A stretch of DNA of 64,000 nucleotides from Dipteronia dyeriana. Lineage: Eukaryota > Streptophyta > Magnoliopsida > Sapindales > Sapindaceae. The notes beneath the pieces are model-generated. The model saw nothing but the letters and a program-made list of their open reading frames with translations, was not told the origin of the DNA and searched no databases. The stretch covers positions 94,797,891 to 94,861,890 of the forward strand of contig CM065298.1 in NCBI GenBank assembly GCA_032871835.1. The letters run 5' to 3'. Both the position numbers and the translations under genes were made by a program. This document shows positions 12,245 to 24,353 of the stretch, one piece after another. The stretch's first letter is position 1. Each line of letters begins with the position of its first letter.

Positions 12245-13474
12245 GATATGTTTGTTTGAGAGAATATGATATGATTGGTTTATTTTTAAGCTCTTTCTCA
12301 TGTTTGGCTCACCAACAAGATAAGATAAAAATAATCACATCTACCCATATTATCCCATTGCAATGGGATAAATTAATACCAACAAAATAGATGAGATTAA
12401 TTTCTTTCTCATCTTCTTTATTATACAAACACCCATACTCCTCCAACTCATATCATCAATTCTCACATTTCATAAATCCAGGTTCTCCGGCTCAAGACCC
12501 ACCATATATCATCAATCAAACAATATCTCATGTCACACACCAGATTCGTTCAAAAAGAAAAACCTAAATATGCTCATAAAAAAAATTAAGAGACCATATC
12601 GTGGACCATCTAGATTTGTTCACAAAAAAGAAAAATAACGAAAAGAAGAAGAAGAAGGGAGCGGGACTTGAAATGAGAGATTTGGATTTGAAGGTTTTAT
12701 GAGTTTCTAATGATCATTTTATCTTAATTTTTTTTTTCTTTTGTTCAATGAGTTCCAAAATTAGAGTTTGTGAAAAACATAAATTTTGAGAGAAAATAAA
12801 GATCAAAGCTTTTAATTGATTTGGACGATAATTTTGGGTTGAAGAACATTGAAGAATAAATATGAAAAATTGTTCCTATTTCGATTCCGATAGTGGTTCT
12901 AGACCTTGATGAAGAACAAAGTGTTAAATGAGGTATTGATTTTGTCCATTTCTTTTGTGATTCTATTTGGTTTCTGAGAAAGTTAATAAAGAAGGAAAAA
13001 AGAATTTTTGTGAATATTATTCATTGACAGAGGGTGAGCAAACTAAGGTGGAATTGAAAAATGTTGCAAATGAAGAGAAGAAGAGAAGAAGAGGAGAAAA
13101 CTGCAGGTGACTCCTCTCCACCATCAATTTTTCAGTCACACTGTCAAGCTTGTATTGTATTTTGCTTGACTGCTTGAGGCAAAGATCTCTTTTATATATA
13201 AAACAAAATAGAGGAGGAGATCTGGATCTCAACAGATCCATCTCTTTTTTAAATTACTTTTTCAAAAAAAAAAAAAATTTGTAAAAACTTGATGAAAATA
13301 ACAAAAAACCTCCCATTTGATTAATTTTGACCAAATACACTACTATATTGTTTATCAGATAATCTAATTGTATAAAAATATTACAATGCAAATCTTATGC
13401 CAAATACATGGAATTGTATTATCTAATGCTATAAAACTCTAATAATTAATATAATACAAGGAACCATTAAATGT

Positions 13475-13761
13475 GGCTATATATATAGGCACAATCTATA
13501 AAACATCAATGTATGGTGCACCAAAATATTGTTTCATGTGATCGCACGTCAGTAATATGTGATTACATGTATATAATGTTATCGCATGCATATAAGTTAC
13601 ATGTAATAAGACTTAAATTTTAATGCGGTTGCATGCGAGATGTATATGATCATATATGAATTGATGTGATCACGTCAAAAAAATCATAATCATATATAAA
13701 TTTTTTAAAGATGTATGTTACACCGGTGTTTTATAGTCTAATCCAATATATATATATAGCC
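13475..13761. mobile_element. Putative MITE with imperfect terminal inverted repeats
   Basis: Both ends read GGCTATATATATA inward, followed within 30 bp by CTATAAAACA on each arm and by GTATGGTGC or GTGTAACATAC. The interior holds repeated palindromic ATGTGATC / GATCACG and CATGCATAT motifs. No target duplication is convincing. Confidence 0.5.
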
Positions 13762-14195
13762 TTTCTATTAACAGTTCGAACTGATATCAAATATATAAGT
13801 TTTTTATATATGAACCATTAGATTTAAAAAAAAATGCATTGATAAGTGAATACAACCGAATCAAAACATTTAAATCCAATTGTCTATATGCAAGAAATTG
13901 ATATATATGGGCCATATATCCTGTATGTATTGATTTAAAATTTAATTGTCGCTAAATAAGTTAATGAAAAAATGAACAATTTTAGATTGTTTGATGTATC
14001 TAACTGTTCAAAACGCAATAATGCAATTGTTTTGTTTAATTTTTTTTTGAAAGGAATGATCATTTTGTTAAAATTAAGATGCACTGAATTGAAAATGACT
14101 CTTTAATTCATATTGTAATGTAGATGAACTATATTTTACAATGAATAATTGTTAGAATAAGCTTTTAGGGGTATAGCTCAGCTGAGAGATGTAAA

Positions 14196-14197
<2 letters not shown>

Positions 14198-14249
<52 letters not shown>

Positions 14250-14261
14250 TGTGTGTGTGTG
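14198..14261. repeat. (TA)n(GT)n compound microsatellite at retroelement boundary
   Basis: About 49 bp of TA repeats run into GT repeats that abut, and share their last TG with, the 5' end of the Ty3/gypsy LTR. Confidence 0.95.
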
Positions 14262-15076
14262 TGTTATTGGTAAATTTTGAAAGAGTGACAAGTTAGCATG
14301 ATTGCCCCGAATGTGTGGGAGTCAGAGATGACACATCACTAAAGATCAACTAGATTGAACCAATCTAAGTTGACCAGAGATAGCCTCACAACATACAGTC
14401 GGGATTACTTGAACGATCGGGTAGAGATAACCCAATTAAAGTGATTAGATTGATCAGGTAAAAATGACCCGATCGGGATTATTAAGATGGTCGGGACAAG
14501 ACCTACGATCGGAATCGAATCACTGGTTGGGGAGAATAAGGTTTGGTCGGGTATGGTAGATGGTCAGTTGAGCGACACTGGGACAAAGTTGAATTCAATA
14601 CAATTACGACTTGGATACATAGATAATGAATCTTACTCAAACAAGGTGTCTCGAAGCACACTTTGATAAGGAAATAATTTTTCTTATAGATATCAGAGTC
14701 TGGATTAGGCACGAAATCCAATGCATGAAGAATACGAAACATGAAAAAAGAATAAAACGACTCCAACAAGTCACATTTCCTTAATTATACACCAAGAATT
14801 AGGGTTCTATGCATCTAATAACACTCATGAAAGGGTTAATGCAAAAAACTATACTAGAGAGCAAGTGAGATCGAGTGTGTAACAGACCATTCATAGTGAA
14901 GTTCTTTTCTTACGTCCTCCGGCAACCGTGGTTTTTTCCCTTCTTAAGTTTTCCACGTAAAATTTTGTGTCTTGCATGCTTGATTTATTTTCTTACTTTA
15001 TAATTTAATTCTTAATTCGTGTTAACTTTCTTAGATGCGTGATTAATTTTACGTAATCCAAAAATCATAGTCAACA
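14262..15076 (+). repeat. 5' LTR of the Ty3/gypsy element
   Basis: 815 bp, TGTTATTGG... to ...GTCAACA. It matches 27558-28405 along its length, including the CAACCGTGGTTTTTTCCCTT segment near 14923 that follows the presumed transcript-end region. The sequence directly after it (ATTGACGTTAGAAG) is not a clean primer binding site, perhaps a decayed one. Confidence 0.92.
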
Positions 15077-15383
15077 ATTGACGTTAGAAGAAGGAGTGAA
15101 ACATTAACTCCTATCGAAAACTCGTGAAACAGTAACTTGGCTAACAGTAGAGACGGAATCAATCTCCACACGTCTCTGGCACCTCGTGTGGTGTCAACAA
15201 TCTGGTTTAGCAAGCACCAGTGTTCCCGGAAGGGATTTACCCTCCAGGACCCCAACTTCTACCAGACAAGATGTGATAACGTCTACAGATGTCATTCCCG
15301 GTATTTCCCTAGATACGTTCTAGCAAGTCCGAGAGTCCCTACGAAGAGTCATTGAATACGCTGCTAGATAAAGAATTAACATA

Positions 15384-16750
15384 ATGGCTACCACCAATTT
15401 GATCTCACCATATCAGCTGTCTACACCGGTGGTGGCACAAAATCCCATGGTACATTCTGAAATAGTGGAACCGACCCCAGGTGCGCCACAGAAGTCTGGT
15501 AGAGATAGGATGGATCATCGTGAAAGGAGGGAACATTTCTAAAAGAGAGATAATCGCCAAGATGACCAGGATAACAGGGAGCTTGGGGCCCAAGAAATAA
15601 GAGAATGCAGGGAATCCAATTTGTAAGGGGACGCATGAAGATACCACGTTGGGGGGACAAGATGTGGAATAATTCAAGGCCAACACCGACCCCAATGGCA
15701 CATAAGAATATACTAGAGTGTGATGGCACAATACGATTATGATGATGCACTCATGAATAGGATGTTCCCCTAGACATTGGGGGACCAGGGGTCTAGGTGG
15801 TTCTGTGGCCTCACTAGAGGATCGATCAAGAACTTTGAGGAATTAATGTAAGCCTTAACCAGACAGTTCATGGGGAACATTCGACATAGAAAATCAATAT
15901 CTGTCATGTCAACTTTGAGGCAAATAAAGGAAGAGATGTTGAAATACTACCTGACCAGATTCTCACAAGAAGTATCAAAAGTGCAGGATCCTAATGATGA
16001 TGCAGTGGTCTCTGTATTTGTCAATAGTTTGCAGCATAGCCAATTGTCACTCAGTTTGAAGTGAAAAAGGTTGACCACTTACGGAAACCTGGTAGAGGAT
16101 GTAGGGGGATATGCAATGGCAGAGGTGGAATAGATAGCCCATGGGGGAGAACTCATGCATGGCGTCCGACCGGAAAGTAGCCAAAAACCCAAAAACCTAA
16201 AAATAGCAGTTCGAAAGGTAACAACAAATGGAACCAAAAGAACAATCAAGGGAAAAAACAAAGACGGTTACAAGGACGATAATAAAAAATGCAATAATTC
16301 CTTAAAGAGGCAGTACACCAATTACACCCCCTACTGGCCCAAATACAGGAAGAAATCCTGACCGTGATAGAGGACAAGAATCTGTATTAAAAAAAACCCC
16401 AAAGCAGTTTAATTTCATGATAAGAGACACCTTCAAGTACTGTCGATTCGATCAGAGACCTCAAAATGCTACCAACTAAGAGATTACATCGAGAAGTTGA
16501 TTAGAGAAAGGCACTTGAAAGATGTGGTCTTGAAGAATGGCAATGATCGGTAGAAGGATCCTCCAAAGAATGAGCAAGACAAAAAAGGTAGTCCAAGAGG
16601 AAACTCATATGGGGGAGCGATCAACACCATTTTCGGTCGTCCATATACAGGAAAAAGTAGTCGAAAGAGGACGAATAAAGTCCGTGAGGCAATAGATGGC
16701 CAGAGAAACTTAGAGGTAAACTCAGTTGGTCCCCACCAGAAGAAACTCAA
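15384..16750 (+). pseudogene. gag of the Ty3/gypsy element, broken
   Basis: Encoded the structural capsid protein. An ATG at 15384 opens MATTNLISPYQ; after several stops the capsid core is clear: SRWFCGLTRGSI-NFEEL, LTRQFMGNIRHRKS and YYLTRFSQEVSKVQDPNDDA (about 15795-16010). Downstream come a degraded zinc-knuckle region (FKYCRFDQR near 16433), LRDYIEKLIRERHLKDVV in another frame and INTIFGRPYTG, the usual linker before protease. Frameshifts occur near 16455 and 16750. No intact frame exceeds about 90 codons. Confidence 0.85.
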
Positions 16751-16768
16751 TCAAGGCTGGTCCCGATC

Positions 16769-17150
16769 GTGTTTTTTGAAGCTAATGCACACGGACTTGA
16801 AGTCAAATCGAATGATACAATCGTGGTGTCAATTCTTATTGGTCACAGGGAAGTAAGAAGAGTGTTGAACGATAATGGGAGCTCAACGAATATCTTAAGT
16901 GTCGAAGTATTTGATCAGTTGGGGCAACGAAGAAAAGATCTACAACCATTGACGGTTCCTCTTAAAGAGTTAGGAGGAGCAGAAGTGAGGTCATTAGGAA
17001 CAGTTAAGTTGCCCATTGAGATGGGGAGTTACCCTCACTAGAAAGTAGTGCTCCTCAATTTTGTGGTCATAAACGTCGAGAACTAGCCCTACAATGCCTT
17101 GTTGGGAAGACTTTTCCTAAACAAATGAAAAGCTATCACTACAACCTACA
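16769..17150 (+). pseudogene. Aspartic protease domain of the Ty3/gypsy element
   Basis: Retroviral-type protease that processed the polyprotein. The frame gives VVSILIGHREVRRVL followed by NDNGSSTNIL; the family active site is usually V-DNGSS, so the catalytic DNGSS-type motif is visible with the preceding residue changed. It continues to ELGGAEVRSLGTVKLP and stops at about 17041; the LLGR-FLN block that normally ends the domain follows in sequence (about 17100) but past a stop. Confidence 0.85.
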
Positions 17151-17324
17151 CTCTGACCTAAAATTCTCAACTGAGGCAGGGGTCAGTGTCATGAAGAACC
17201 CATAAGAATGGGCCAAAAAAGAAAACCTAGCGGTGTACGGGGAAAAAGCATAATCAAACATAATACAGATAGACCTCCATAAAGATGAAAATTGTCAAGT
17301 GAAAGTTCCCTAAAAAATGTGTGT

Positions 17325-19410
17325 CTATATACCTAAGGGGGAGGGGATAGGTTTTAATCAAGTCAATTACCAATTTTTCTTGATTAGTCAATATTCAAAA
17401 TTCTTCCAATAAAACAAACATACAACATCAAGTGTAAATATAAATAACACAAGATGTATATGTGGAAACCCTCCAAATGGGAAAAACCACGGGTTGTTAA
17501 GTGAGCCACACTCGATCGTAGAAATCCACTATATGAGAAAAAGGTTACACCCTCAAGTGATTCTCGAACTCTCACTCTCGACAACCTCAAGCTAGGGACA
17601 CCGCCACTCACCACTATTGGTTCAGTCCCTAGTGATATCCCTTGATACACTACTCTTGGCGTGAGCACCTCCTACTCTACCCCTCGGGCCTTTTACAGTG
17701 GATACCCGACCAATTGCTTGCCAACCTACCCTTGGTTGCAAGACTTGACTTGCTTGTGCAACTTCACCTAGAAGCCACAAGACTTTGACTCTATGAAGAG
17801 TATATGGTCTAAGTGAAATAATCAATAAATGCTCAATGCAAAATATGTTAGACCAAACATACAATGATTAACTAGGTGTAGATAATGCAATACAACAACC
17901 TAGTTATCAAACAATACCTACATGCCCATACATAAGGACTCAATTAGATGCAAAAGGATTCTAGCAACCTAATTGTCAATAAAAATCCAACCAACACAAG
18001 TTGTCAAAACATATAATCAAGGGCAATATTTTGCAATCAATAAATGCAATCAATGAGGCATAAACAATAATGTCTAAATGCAATGCATAAAGACTTAACT
18101 AGATATGGATATGCAATATTACAATCTAGTTATCAAACAAAGCCACTTCAACATATGTTGTCATTAGGTATGGCATGGTCATTAATATAATCATCAAAAT
18201 GCAATTAATATGACCTAATTAGCTAGAGGGCAAATATGTTATAACTCATCAATAAATGCATTCAACACAAGATTTTAATAAATCATATGCATAAAAATGA
18301 ATTATTGAACAATAAGAACAATAAATGAAGATGAGATGTTTGTTCTTACTTACCAAGTCAAGAATGATGAAGACTCATGTGTGATTAATGCAATGGATAC
18401 ATGGGTTTTGGGTTTGGAGAGTTAAGGAACCACTATTTGAGCTTCTCTCTCAAAGAAAATGCTTTCTCATACAAAAAAATGGATTGGAAGCTCTAAAAAA
18501 TGAGTGAGGAAGAAGATGACATATAAATATAAGCCCTAGAACAAAACTACATCGTTTTGAAAGTACCAAAATTTTACTCAGTTTGCTGGTGAGATGCACT
18601 GGTCGACAAGCGCCACACCAGCGCACACTTGCTGTCCAGGGGCGCTAGTGAGGTGCGCTTGTGGACCGACGCAGCCGCGACAGCACAAAAGCTCGAGATT
18701 CGAGCGACCCAAAACATGACCAAACGAAACCTTTCGTATAATATACCGTTGGAAAGGTATGGATGTCTAATTTCTACTCCAATTTATAAAATAAAATTTG
18801 GATATCTATAGAAAAAGTTATGGTCATTTGAGTGATCAAAGGTCATAAACGGACAAAAACAGAGATGCCCTATTTTTGTTGTCACTTTGGAGATTTTAAA
18901 ACCAATCCAAACGGTCATGAAATATTACGAATAATATACCGTTAGAAAGGTATGGGTGTCTAGTTTGTACAGAATGTTTCAAAACCCATTTTGAATCAAT
19001 GCATAAAAAGATATGGTCACAAGACCATACAAATATCATTTTTGAAAAACATTTAAATCATTGAAATACACTCTTTTAAAACTAGACACCTTACTCCATA
19101 TAACCAAACCAAGAGAAGAATGAGACCTTCTCATATGGTCACTCAACGCGCTAAAACAAGCACACCATTATGCAAACGCGAACACAATATAATACCATAC
19201 TTAAATCTATAAATGAAGTGCAAGTGTGATTGTGAAGAGATGCACACATATAAACAATATCAACACAAATGCAAGATCAACAAAGCATGCATGAGGTGTG
19301 TGTGTGTGCACCTAAACTCTTCAAGGGGAAAAGTCAAGTGAATATACCTTTAGCTCTTGAAGTCATGGAGATGCTTGGAAGCTTGCCAATGAGGACCTAA
19401 GCTACCCATT
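17325..19410 (+). mobile_element. Non-coding repeat, copy 2, nested in pol of the Ty3/gypsy element
   Basis: Starts CCTAAGGGGGAGGGGATAGG and follows the same block order as 8871-11450: a GGAAACCCTCC...AACCACGGG block, a GCAAGACTTGACTTGCTTG block, an AT-rich body with many CAAT-GCAAT runs, a GC-rich patch (18590-18700), and CTCTTGAAGTCATGGAGATG near the end. It separates the protease remnant from the reverse transcriptase. ATATACCT is found on both sides (17327 and about 19341), a possible target duplication, although similarity to copy 1 seems to run beyond the second one. Confidence 0.55.
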
Positions 19411-19499
19411 ATATAATCATCCCCAATGTGGTGTGGTTGGTCATGAAATAAGCCAATAAATAAAATTGAGGTCCTAACATCTAGAAATAGATGAAAATG

Positions 19500-20240
19500 A
19501 GGCCGGAGTGGAGACACTGATCTGGTTTGACCTGGACCCAAAGGAGACATCTTCAGAAGATGGGAAAAACTAGGAAGAGGAACCGACCATATAATTCATA
19601 ATTGATGAAAGTATCTTTGAGCAGAAGGTAAAATTAAAGGTTCGGTTGACGAAATAAATTTAAAATAAGCTGGTCAACCTGTTAAGAGAATAAAAGGACG
19701 TGTTTGCATGGAAGCATGACAACATGCCAGTGATTGAAACCAAAGAGATCTCCCATTACTTGGCCATAGTTCCCGAGTTTAACCCAGAGAGGATTCAAGC
19801 GATCAAAGAAGAGATCGAGAAGCTACTGGCAACATGGTCAATTAGGGAAATACAAGATCCTAAGTGGGTCACCAATGTCGTACTTGTGAAAAAGAAGAAC
19901 GGGCAATAAGGGATTGTGTGGATTTTACAGACCTAAACAAGGCACGCCTGAAAGACAGCTTCCCCTTACCTCGAATTGGTCAGCTGGTCGATGCAACTGC
20001 GGGGCATGAATTGCTGAGTTTCATGGACATCTACTCTGGTTATAACCAGATCAGAATATTCATACTATATGAAGAAAATACTGCCTTCACAACCGACCAA
20101 GGGCTCTACTGCTACAAAGTAATGTCTTTTGGCCTCAAGAATGTCGAGACAACTTACTAAAGACTGGTAAACAATATGTTCGTCCGACAGTCGGCAAGAA
20201 CATGGAAGTGTATGTAGACGAGATGCTGACAAAAAGCATC
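19500..20240 (+). pseudogene. Reverse transcriptase domain of the Ty3/gypsy element
   Basis: RNA-dependent DNA polymerase part of pol. Recognisable blocks: DVFAWKHDNMP, then DPKWVTNVVLVKKKNG, DCVDFTDLNKARLKDSFPLP, SFMDIYSGYNQI, and VMSFGLKN-ETTY, in frames broken at about 19908 and 20158. The catalytic box that reads YVDD in active Ty3/gypsy enzymes is YVDE here (about 20210-20221), so one of the two metal-binding aspartates is lost in addition to the frame breaks. Confidence 0.9.
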
Positions 20241-21082
20241 ATTACAGGAGGCGTGCAACAGATCTAGAAGAGACATTCAGGATGCTAAAGAAGTTTGGAA
20301 TGAAGATCAACCCAAAAAAAATATGTTTTCGTGGTACCATCGGGGAAGTTCCTTGGTTTCTAAGTTCACCAAAAGGGAATCAAGGTAAACCTTGAGAAGA
20401 TATGGGCTTTGGAGAAAATGAGGTCTCCGGTTACCCTAAAAGGACATTCAAAGTTTGACAGGATGCTTGGCCTCATTAAACCAATTCGTCAACAAATCAA
20501 CGGACAAATTTTTACCTTTCTTCAGGGCCATAGGGAAAGGCAAAAGAGTGGAATGAAATGAAGAGTGTGAAAAAGTCTTTCAGAAAATTACGGAGTATCT
20601 AGGTAAGACCTCAATTCTATCAAATCCATTGGAAGGAGAAGTGCTATATTTATATCTATCAGTCATAGCAGTGGCCATAGGATCAGTGTTAGTCAGGCTA
20701 GATGAAGGAATGCAAAAATCAGTGTATTATACCAGGAAGACTTTGTTACCTGCAGAAACAAGGTAGTAGAGCAAATGTCGTTAGCATTGGTAACAGCAGT
20801 AAGAAAACTGAGACCTTACTTCCAGACGCACAAGATCGAGGTCTACATAGACTGTCCACTCAAGTAAATCTTTTCCAAATCAGAAGTGTTAGGAAGATTG
20901 ACAAAATGAGCAGTTGAGCTAAGTGAATTCGATATCACTTACTTACCAAGGGCCGCGATAAAGGGTCAAGAAGTGGCATATTTAATTACCGAGTTCGCTG
21001 AGCCAAATAAAAAGGTGATAAGAATGCTTGAAGACAGGTGATAAGAATGCCTGAAGACAGAGAAAGGAAAGATTTTCACTAG

Positions 21083-21403
21083 ATGTTACATGTCGATGGG
21101 TCGTCAAACACGCATGGCAGAAAGGGATGCATATTAGTATCCACCTCGAAAGGTGATAAGGTAGAATGTACCTTACAGTTTGACTTCAAAACTACCAACA
21201 ACATGGACGAATATGTGGCATTGTTGGCTGAACTCAAGGTTTGCACGACCCTGAGAGCAGATGAGTTGAAAATATTCAGTGATTCGCAAGTCATAGTCTA
21301 CCAAGTCTTAGATGAGTACCAGACAAAGGACAACAACATGATAGCTTATCTAGAGATATCTAAGGCCCTACTTGGAAGGTTTAAAACTTTTAGAATCATA
21401 TAG
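21083..21403 (+). pseudogene. RNase H-type domain of the Ty3/gypsy element
   Basis: Frame of 106 residues with HVDGSSNTHGRKG at the start, NNMDEYVALLAEL (usually NNEAEYEALL-GL, so the catalytic Glu region is altered) and KIFSDSQVIVYQV. This is the RNase H fold that follows the reverse transcriptase in plant Tat elements. The weak older RNase H linked to the polymerase (20570-20930, YTRKTLLP-like) is broken into several frames. Confidence 0.85.
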
Positions 21404-21409
21404 ATCCTG

Positions 21410-22756
21410 AGAGAAAAGAAAGAGAAAGTCGATGCCCTATCAAGGTTGGCATCAGAAACCAAAGGAATATGGTTCAAAACAATCCTGGTGGCTCATCTCA
21501 AGAAACCCAACATTAAAAAAGAAAAGGTGTTAGTGGTTGAAGTAGTTGGGCAGGACAGACCACCTGGATGACCCCGATAAGAAAATTTCTAAAGGATGGA
21601 GCACTCTTAGAAGATATAACTGAAGCAAAGTGCATCAGACATAGGGCCGTCATGTATTCAATAATTATAAGAGAACTTTACAGAAGGGGTTTTCAAAATC
21701 CCTATAAAGGTGTGTTGACCCGACATAAGGTGATAATATCCTAGCAAGTATTCACATAGGGGTGTGTGGAAATCACACTAGGGGTAAAATTTTGGCCCAT
21801 AAAACCTTTAGACAATGTTCTATTGGCTAACCTTGTTTCGGGATATGCAATCGGTATCAGAAAAGTGTGACACTTGTTAAAGGATAGCAAATGATATCAA
21901 GCAGCCACCCGAGCGCTTAAAGAACCTGACCTCACATTTACCAATTGCGATGTGGGGACTGGACCTGATCGGCCTAACGCCAGCAGTGTCCAAATGAGGC
22001 ACAAAACATGCTATTGTGGAAGTGGATTATTTCACAAAATGGACAGAGGCAGAATGCTAACACAACCAGCTTTGTAAAGAAGAATATCATATACCGGTTT
22101 GGGATCTCGAATACAATCAGTATTGATAACGGGACCCAGTTCGATAGTGATAACTTCAAGGAGATGTGCTAGGACTACAACATCAAAAACTACTATGCCA
22201 CGTTAGCCCATCCTCAGAAAAATGGGAAAACTAAGGCTATGAACAAGATCATCAAGCATACCTTGAAAGCCAAACTTGATGCTAAAAAAGAGAACTGGGT
22301 TAACAAGTTGTATGAAGTACTTTCGGCTTACTGGACGATCGAAAGAACGTCAACAGGAGAAACTCCCTATTCATTGGCGCTCGGGAGTGAAGCGATAATC
22401 CCAATCGAGGTAATCCATGCCTCCCCAAGAGTACAATTTTGTAATCTTGACACAAACTTAGACATGCTGGAACAAAGCCTGGATGAGCTGGAAGAAAAAA
22501 GGACTAGGCAAGAGTAAGAAACATTGCCTATCAGTAAAGGACAGTCATATATTACAACTCGCATGTCCGGGTGAGGAGATTTCAGCTCGAGGATTTGGTT
22601 ATTAGAAAATTGTCCTTGAATACAAAGGTGAGAGCAGCGAGATCGTTGGCAGACAAATGGAAAGGGCCCTATCAGGTGGTCAGGTTAGCTGATCACAGGG
22701 CATATCACCTTAGAGGATTTGTTTTTTTATGCTTTACTTTTTTCTTTTTTAGATAG
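21410..22756 (+). pseudogene. Integrase region of the Ty3/gypsy element
   Basis: Strand-transfer enzyme of the element, heavily decayed. KVDALSRLAS (about 21427) precedes the N-terminal zinc-binding part; the core shows MWGLDLIGL (first Asp, about 21950) and IDNGTQFDS (second Asp, about 22118). The third catalytic residue lies in the block that normally reads NGQAE-TN; here it is NGKTKAMNK, so the Glu is replaced. The C-terminal part is the best preserved: NWVNKLYEVLSAYWTIERTS, GETPYSLALGSEAIIP, then ADKWKGPYQVVRL before the frame ends. Confidence 0.85.
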
Positions 22757-24340
22757 ACATTAGAATTAGCACAAGTTTCATTTGTTTCTAATCAGTTGTT
22801 ATTCTATTTTAGCATGTTGATTGAAGTTGTGAATAAAAGTCCCCTCGATAGAAGAATTTCAAAAGATCAAGAAAATGTGTTCTATTCTTGCTTTCGTTTA
22901 CAAAAGCAATCTTGTAGCACTTAAGATTGTTAAAGCCAAATGGGTTCTCGGGGGGGTGGTGTGTACTAGTGAGTGGCCAAAATCATATGTCGCAAAGACA
23001 ATGCACAATCACCGAGACTAACTGGGTGTATAGAAACACAGTGAGAGCGCCTTCAGGTCATAGATACTTGATGGGATACACAGAAAGATGAATGGGGAAA
23101 GAAGATACTCACACTTGAATGACTACCAATATAATATTGAGCAGCAATAAGTTAAGTCAGTGAGACATGAACTAACCTCGTTGCAGCGAATCTTGAGCAG
23201 CAGACTACTGGGAGACGTCTCAGTGACTTAGTTGACAGATAAAAAATAAGCGTATATAAATTAGATACTGTGTAAATGGTCCACGAAAAGAACACTACTT
23301 GACAAAAACAATCATCCAGAGATGATCAGTTAACAAGATACCTGATCGGGACAGACCAAGTTCGTTCAGTTAATAAGATAATTGACAAGGTCAAAGACAA
23401 TCTGTTAATAAGATGAATTGATCGAATCAAAAGTGGTCAGCAAATAACGAAGTTGGTCGTACCAAGTTTAGTCATTTAATGAGGTAACTGATCAGGTCAA
23501 AAATTATGGTTATTAAAAATCATCCACCAAGTCATAGAAACTTAAATAACAATAAAACTGATATTGCATGCGCTGTTGTGTACATAGTTTAAGATAATTA
23601 ATGGCCCAAGCCATATACGAGTCGTTCAATTAAGTATGACCAGATAAGTCACTCAGCTTAAGGAGACGGTAAAAACGAACACAAGCAAATAAAGATCTAT
23701 ATTATTGAGATTAAAATAATCCTCTATACAATTTTACAGAAATTTGCATGATGTGTAATAAAAAAAATGATGAAAAATATACATATACAAAATATAACAA
23801 TGGTCTAGCAAAATCAGACTCCAGACATGCTTGAAGGACCGCTAGGCCCAGAACCACTAGGAGGATTGCCATCATTTTCATAACCCTTGGTCAGGTCCCC
23901 AAAATTCGGCCAACAAATATCATCATCTGGATCTTGGTCGTGAAGGGAAAGTAATCAATGTCAGGCAATAGCCCAATATCGGCTCCTTTCATCGAAGTGC
24001 CACTCTCCCTTCAGCGTGGAAGGTTACCAATGAGGACTTGGAAGGGAGTTCAAGATGCATGATGTGGGGTTCCTTACCGATCGATCTATAGTAAGCCCTT
24101 CATCTTATCCTTTGGTTCCTTATAGCATCTAGATACTCAGCCTTATGCTTCTGGATCATCCGATCCCATTCCGGTAAGCCTCCTTCATAGACCGCTCTTT
24201 GGCACCAAAGAACATTCGAGCAGTAACATGCCCTCGCTCAAGCTCCTTTAGCTTAATAGCCTCGAAATTGGGAGACATCTTGTACTAATCGATGTTATAA
24301 ACCTCAAGAGCCAGCCTTGCCTCCTAAGAAAGCACCTCCA
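22757..24340. other. Non-coding spacer between pol and antisense ORF
   Basis: No coding signal. Holds a tandem array at 23326-23510. The rest is AT-rich element sequence. Confidence 0.6.
23326..23510. repeat. Degenerate 36-40-bp tandem repeats in the Ty3/gypsy 3' spacer
   Basis: About five units built on CAGTTAATAAGATAATTGA followed by ...GGTCAAA or GACCAAG. Tandem repeats in the 3' untranslated part are a known habit of Tat elements and a source of plant satellites. Confidence 0.65.
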
Positions 24341-24353
24341 CACTGACCTGTTA

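Noticed and set aside
14166..14196. GGGGTATAGCTCAGCTGAGAGA, like the 5' end and A box of a tRNA-Ala
   Set aside because: Only the D-arm side matches; a TA microsatellite follows and there is no anticodon arm, B box or acceptor partner.
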